A stretch of 16,009 nt of DNA from Ramlibacter sp. GTDB taxonomy: Bacteria > Pseudomonadota > Gammaproteobacteria > Burkholderiales > Burkholderiaceae_C. The stretch spans positions 1-16,009 of the forward strand of contig JAJNBO010000008.1 in NCBI GenBank assembly GCA_021156245.1, read 5' to 3'. Both the position numbers and the translations under genes were made by a program. Below, piece by piece: positions 14,048-16,009 of the stretch. The stretch's first letter is position 1. Every line of letters begins with the position of its first letter. Under the pieces are notes generated by a model. The model saw only the letters and a program-made list of their open reading frames with translations, searched no databases and was not told the DNA's origin.

Positions 14048-15847
14048 CTAGTGTCTGTCGACGGGTTTGATGCTGCCGGGGACGATTTTCGCCCCAAAGT
14101 CACGCTGCATCTGCTGGACGAAGGGATCGTCCAGGATGATCTGCTCCGCGGCCCGTTGCCGCTCGGCCGCGGCCTGGGCGTTGCGCCGCGCCGGGCTGTC
14201 GGTCACCGGCCCCACTTCCACGGAAAGCTCCACGGGGTGGCCGGCGGCGTGCAGGGCGGCCCGCAGCCGCTCGCGGCTGGCCGGCTGGTTCAGCGATTCC
14301 CGCTCGACGCGCAGCATCCAGTGGCCTTCGTCGCGGCCCACCAGCTGCGCCTGCAGCGCCAGCTCCCGCACCAGCGCGGCGATCGCCTCGCGCTGGACCA
14401 GTTGCTGCACGGTGGCGAACCAGAAGTCGCCTTCGGCGGTGGGCACGACGGCGGGGGCGCTCGACGGCGTCTCGCGCAGGAGCTCGGGTTGCACGCGCAC
14501 GGGGACGCCCATGACGTCGCCGGTGTCGCGCGCGGAGGCGGCGGTGCGTGGCGGCGCCTGGCGGGGCTCGACGACGGGAAGGACGTGGCCGGGAGGAGCG
14601 GCCGGGCGTTGCGTGGGTGTGACGGAAGCGGCTGCGACGCCGGGGTCGCGTTGCGAACCCGGCCTACCGGCGTTGACGGGTTCCGTAGGCCGGGTTCGCG
14701 CAGCGACCCCGGCACCCCCATCATTCAGAGTTTTTTTTTCCGCGGTCCCTGACGGCTTGAACGCCAGCAGCCGCAGCAACACCATCGTCAACGCCGCGTA
14801 TTCGTCCGGCGCAAGCCCCAGCTCGGTGCGCCCGTGCAGGCAGATGCTGTACAGCAACTGCGTCTCGTCGGCGGGCATCGCCGCCGCGAGCGTCGCAATG
14901 GTGGCCGCCTCTTCGTCGGCGGGCTCCCCCGCGTCCGGAACCGCCTGCTGCACCGCCATGCGCTGCAGCACCATGCTCATTTCCTCCAGCGCCGCACCGG
15001 CGGACAGGCCGTGCAGGCGCAAGGCCTCGGAAGTCTCCACCACGGTCTTGCCGTCGCCCTGCGCCAGGGCTTCGATGAGGCGGAACACGTGGCTGCGGTC
15101 GACGCTGCCCAGCATCTGCCGCACCGCGGGCTCGCGCAGCTCGCCGCCGCCGAAGGCGATGGCCTGATCGGTCAGCGACAGCGCATCGCGCATCGAGCCG
15201 CGCGCCGCACGGGACAGCAGGCGCAGGGCCTGCGCATCGGCGGGCACCGACTCCGCCTCGAGCACGTGCACCAGGTGCTCCTGCACCGTCTCGGGCGCCA
15301 TCGGCCGCAGGTTGAATTGCAGGCAGCGTGACAACACCGTCACCGGCACCTTCTGCGGGTCGGTCGTCGCCAGCACGAACTTCAGGTATTCCGGCGGCTC
15401 TTCCAGTGTCTTGAGCATCGCGTTGAACGCGTGCCCGGTGAGCATGTGCACCTCGTCGATCATGAAGACCTTGAAGCGGCCCTGCACCGGCTTGTACACC
15501 GCCTGTTCCAGCAGCGACTGGACTTCGTCCACGCCCCGGTTGGAGGCGGCGTCGAGCTCGGTGTAGTCGACGAAGCGGCCGGAATCGATGTCGGTGCAGG
15601 CCTGGCAGACGCCGCACGGAGTCGCGGTGATGCCACCGTTGCCGTCCGGCCCCTGGCAGTTCAGCGACTTGGCCAGGATGCGCGACACGGTGGTCTTGCC
15701 GACGCCTCGCGTCCCCGTGAAAAGGTACGCGTGGTGCAGCCGCTGCTGCTCGAGCGCGTTGGAAAGCGCCTGCACCACGTGCTCCTGGCCCACCATCTGG
15801 CCAAAGGTCCGGGGCCGGTATTTCCGGGCGAGCACGAGGTACGACAT
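14048..15847 (-). CDS. dnaX: DNA polymerase III subunits tau and (by frameshift) gamma
   Basis: A 599-residue clamp-loader ATPase. Walker A GTRGVGKT is at 45-52, zinc cysteines are C64, C78, C81 and C84, Walker B MIDEVH is at 129-134, and the SRC motif is at 173-175. Domain III runs to about 365. A Pro/Ala-rich linker follows, then the tau C-terminal domain (from about 475, [20 protein letters not shown]) that binds the polymerase alpha subunit and, in a related way, DnaB. The ATG at 15847 gives the family start [12 protein letters not shown]; the frame is open to 15928 but that stretch overlaps the SRP RNA gene promoter. Codons 370-373 hold nine consecutive A, and a shift to either other frame stops within five codons, so a gamma form of about 375 residues is predicted. 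A 25-codon palindromic element is inserted in frame at codons 379-403. No Shine-Dalgarno is seen; a -10-like TAGAAT lies eight bases before the ATG. Confidence 0.97.
   Translation of the reverse strand: MSYLVLARKYRPRTFGQMVGQEHVVQALSNALEQQRLHHAYLFTGTRGVGKTTVSRILAKSLNCQGPDGNGGITATPCGVCQACTDIDSGRFVDYTELDAASNRGVDEVQSLLEQAVYKPVQGRFKVFMIDEVHMLTGHAFNAMLKTLEEPPEYLKFVLATTDPQKVPVTVLSRCLQFNLRPMAPETVQEHLVHVLEAESVPADAQALRLLSRAARGSMRDALSLTDQAIAFGGGELREPAVRQMLGSVDRSHVFRLIEALAQGDGKTVVETSEALRLHGLSAGAALEEMSMVLQRMAVQQAVPDAGEPADEEAATIATLAAAMPADETQLLYSICLHGRTELGLAPDEYAALTMVLLRLLAFKPSGTAEKKTLNDGGAGVAARTRPTEPVNAGRPGSQRDPGVAAASVTPTQRPAAPPGHVLPVVEPRQAPPRTAASARDTGDVMGVPVRVQPELLRETPSSAPAVVPTAEGDFWFATVQQLVQREAIAALVRELALQAQLVGRDEGHWMLRVERESLNQPASRERLRAALHAAGHPVELSVEVGPVTDSPARRNAQAAAERQRAAEQIILDDPFVQQMQRDFGAKIVPGSIKPVDRH
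14639..14713. repeat. 75-bp palindromic element inside dnaX, two inverted REP-like units
   Basis: The arms at 14639-14670 and 14683-14713 are inverted copies: an 11-bp match (GCCGGGGTCGC), three mismatched bases, then a 15-bp match (GCGAACCCGGCCTAC). Each arm is itself a near-palindrome (CCGGGTTCGC-GCA-GCGACCCCGG). The element spans exactly 25 codons (379-403 of tau), in frame, in the linker between domain III and the alpha-binding domain. It looks like a pair of REP-type units and would fold into a very stable mRNA or DNA hairpin 17 bases after the A9 slippage run. Confidence 0.8.
14721..14750 (-). promoter_or_regulatory. Probable programmed frameshift or transcriptional slippage site of dnaX
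   Basis: Reading the - strand: AGGGA at 14750-14746 is a Shine-Dalgarno-like stimulator, six bases follow, then nine A at 14739-14731 read as GAA AAA AAA ACT. The in-frame heptamer A AAA AAA suits a -1 slip. After -1 (or an added A) the reading is AAC TCT GAA TGA, with the stop at 14723-14721; after loss of one A it is CTC TGA, with the stop at 14727-14725. Slipping in either direction therefore yields a gamma-type protein of 375 or 373 residues. Confidence 0.75.
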
Positions 15848-15855
15848 GAGCGCCG

Positions 15856-15861
15856 ATTCTA
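15856..15861 (-). promoter_or_regulatory. -10-like box of dnaX (TAGAAT)
   Basis: On the - strand TAGAAT ends eight bases before the dnaX ATG (15847). The -35 position is GC-rich and unconvincing. If used, transcription starts at or within a few bases of the start codon, giving a leaderless or nearly leaderless mRNA, which fits the lack of a Shine-Dalgarno sequence. Confidence 0.4.
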
Positions 15862-15898
15862 CGGCGGCCCCACGCCAGCTCGGCCACGGCCGCTCGCC

Positions 15899-15904
15899 TA
15901 CAAT
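15899..15904 (+). promoter_or_regulatory. -10 box of the 4.5S RNA gene (TACAAT)
   Basis: TACAAT ends seven bases before 15912, the first base of the predicted terminal helix of the RNA, which is the normal distance to a transcription start. No good -35 is visible at 16 to 18 bases upstream. Confidence 0.55.
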
Positions 15905-15911
15905 ACGGCTT

Positions 15912-16005
15912 GACGGGCCTCCCCGCATGGTGAAGTGGCCAACCGGGTCAGGTGGGGAACCAAGCAGCCCTAACTGCGTAGCCAGTGCCGGGGGTAAGGC
16001 TCGTC
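15912..16005 (+). ncRNA. ffs: 4.5S signal recognition particle RNA (small bacterial SRP RNA)
   Basis: This is the RNA scaffold of the bacterial signal recognition particle; it binds Ffh (SRP54) and directs inner-membrane proteins to FtsY. The conserved Ffh-binding tip is present: GTCAGGT at 15947-15953, a GGAA tetraloop at 15956-15959 closed by GG/CC pairs, and AAGCAGCC at 15962-15969. The ends pair perfectly: GACGGGCCT (15912-15920) with AGGCTCGTC (15997-16005), then CCCC (15921-15924) with GGGG near 15991-15994, and GCATGG with CCAGTGC apart from one bulged A. The length of about 94 bases fits the short class without an Alu domain. The gene is divergent from dnaX, 64 bases from its ATG. The terminator must lie beyond the window end. 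Confidence 0.93.
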
Positions 16006-16009
16006 AACT

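Noticed and set aside
14731..14739. The A9 run as a sequencing error or a broken dnaX
   Set aside because: The frame is intact through the tau C-terminal domain with exactly nine A, and both neighbouring frames stop at once, so the reported length is the one that makes sense.
15848..15928. A 27-codon N-terminal extension of dnaX
   Set aside because: DnaX proteins begin at [12 protein letters not shown]; the extension would run through the ffs promoter and the beginning of the SRP RNA and has no conserved character.

Overview
The window is chromosomal DNA from a GC-rich Gram-negative bacterium, most likely a betaproteobacterium of the order Burkholderiales (Comamonadaceae-like, for example the Ramlibacter/Variovorax group). 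The reasons are the very high GC content at codon third positions, the mltD-gloB-methyltransferase-rnhA cluster, the dnaX-ybaB-recR cluster, the many Tat, Sec and lipoprotein exporters, and an intergenic palindromic repeat of a style I recall from Comamonadaceae genomes. The genus is an inference. Nearly all of the window is coding; the largest gaps are about 160 to 175 bases.

Layout. (1) Positions 1-861, + strand: the last codons of a probable moeA and an FkbM-family methyltransferase. (2) 919-5403, - strand: a two-gene RND efflux operon (periplasmic adaptor, then inner-membrane pump), with no outer-membrane channel gene beside it. (3) 5565-6778, - strand: a YafS-like SAM methyltransferase coupled to rnhA (RNase HI). 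Diverging from these, 6798-9163 on the + strand holds gloB (glyoxalase II) coupled to mltD (lipoprotein murein transglycosylase with LysM domains). (4) 9339-9749, + strand: a small exported WXXGXW-type protein with an Asp-rich calcium-binding-like tail, closed by a strong terminator. (5) 9796-12496, - strand: a NitT/TauT-type ABC importer (Tat-exported binding protein, ATPase, permease) with 4-base stop/start overlaps. (6) 12615-15847, - strand: dnaX-ybaB-recR-MAPEG, that is, clamp loader, nucleoid-associated protein, recombination mediator and a small membrane protein. (7) 15912-16005, + strand: the 4.5S signal recognition particle RNA gene (ffs), divergent from dnaX.

I see no mobile element, CRISPR array, defence island or clearly new multi-gene system. 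The most interesting structure is inside dnaX. A run of nine A residues, preceded by a Shine-Dalgarno-like AGGGA, is followed at once by stop codons in both alternative frames, which predicts a short gamma-type product of about 375 residues beside the 599-residue tau. Directly behind it lies a 75-bp (25-codon) in-frame palindromic element made of two inverted REP-like units. Second, gloB and dnaX each have a good -10 box only 8 to 10 bases before the ATG and no Shine-Dalgarno sequence, so both may be expressed from leaderless or nearly leaderless mRNAs.
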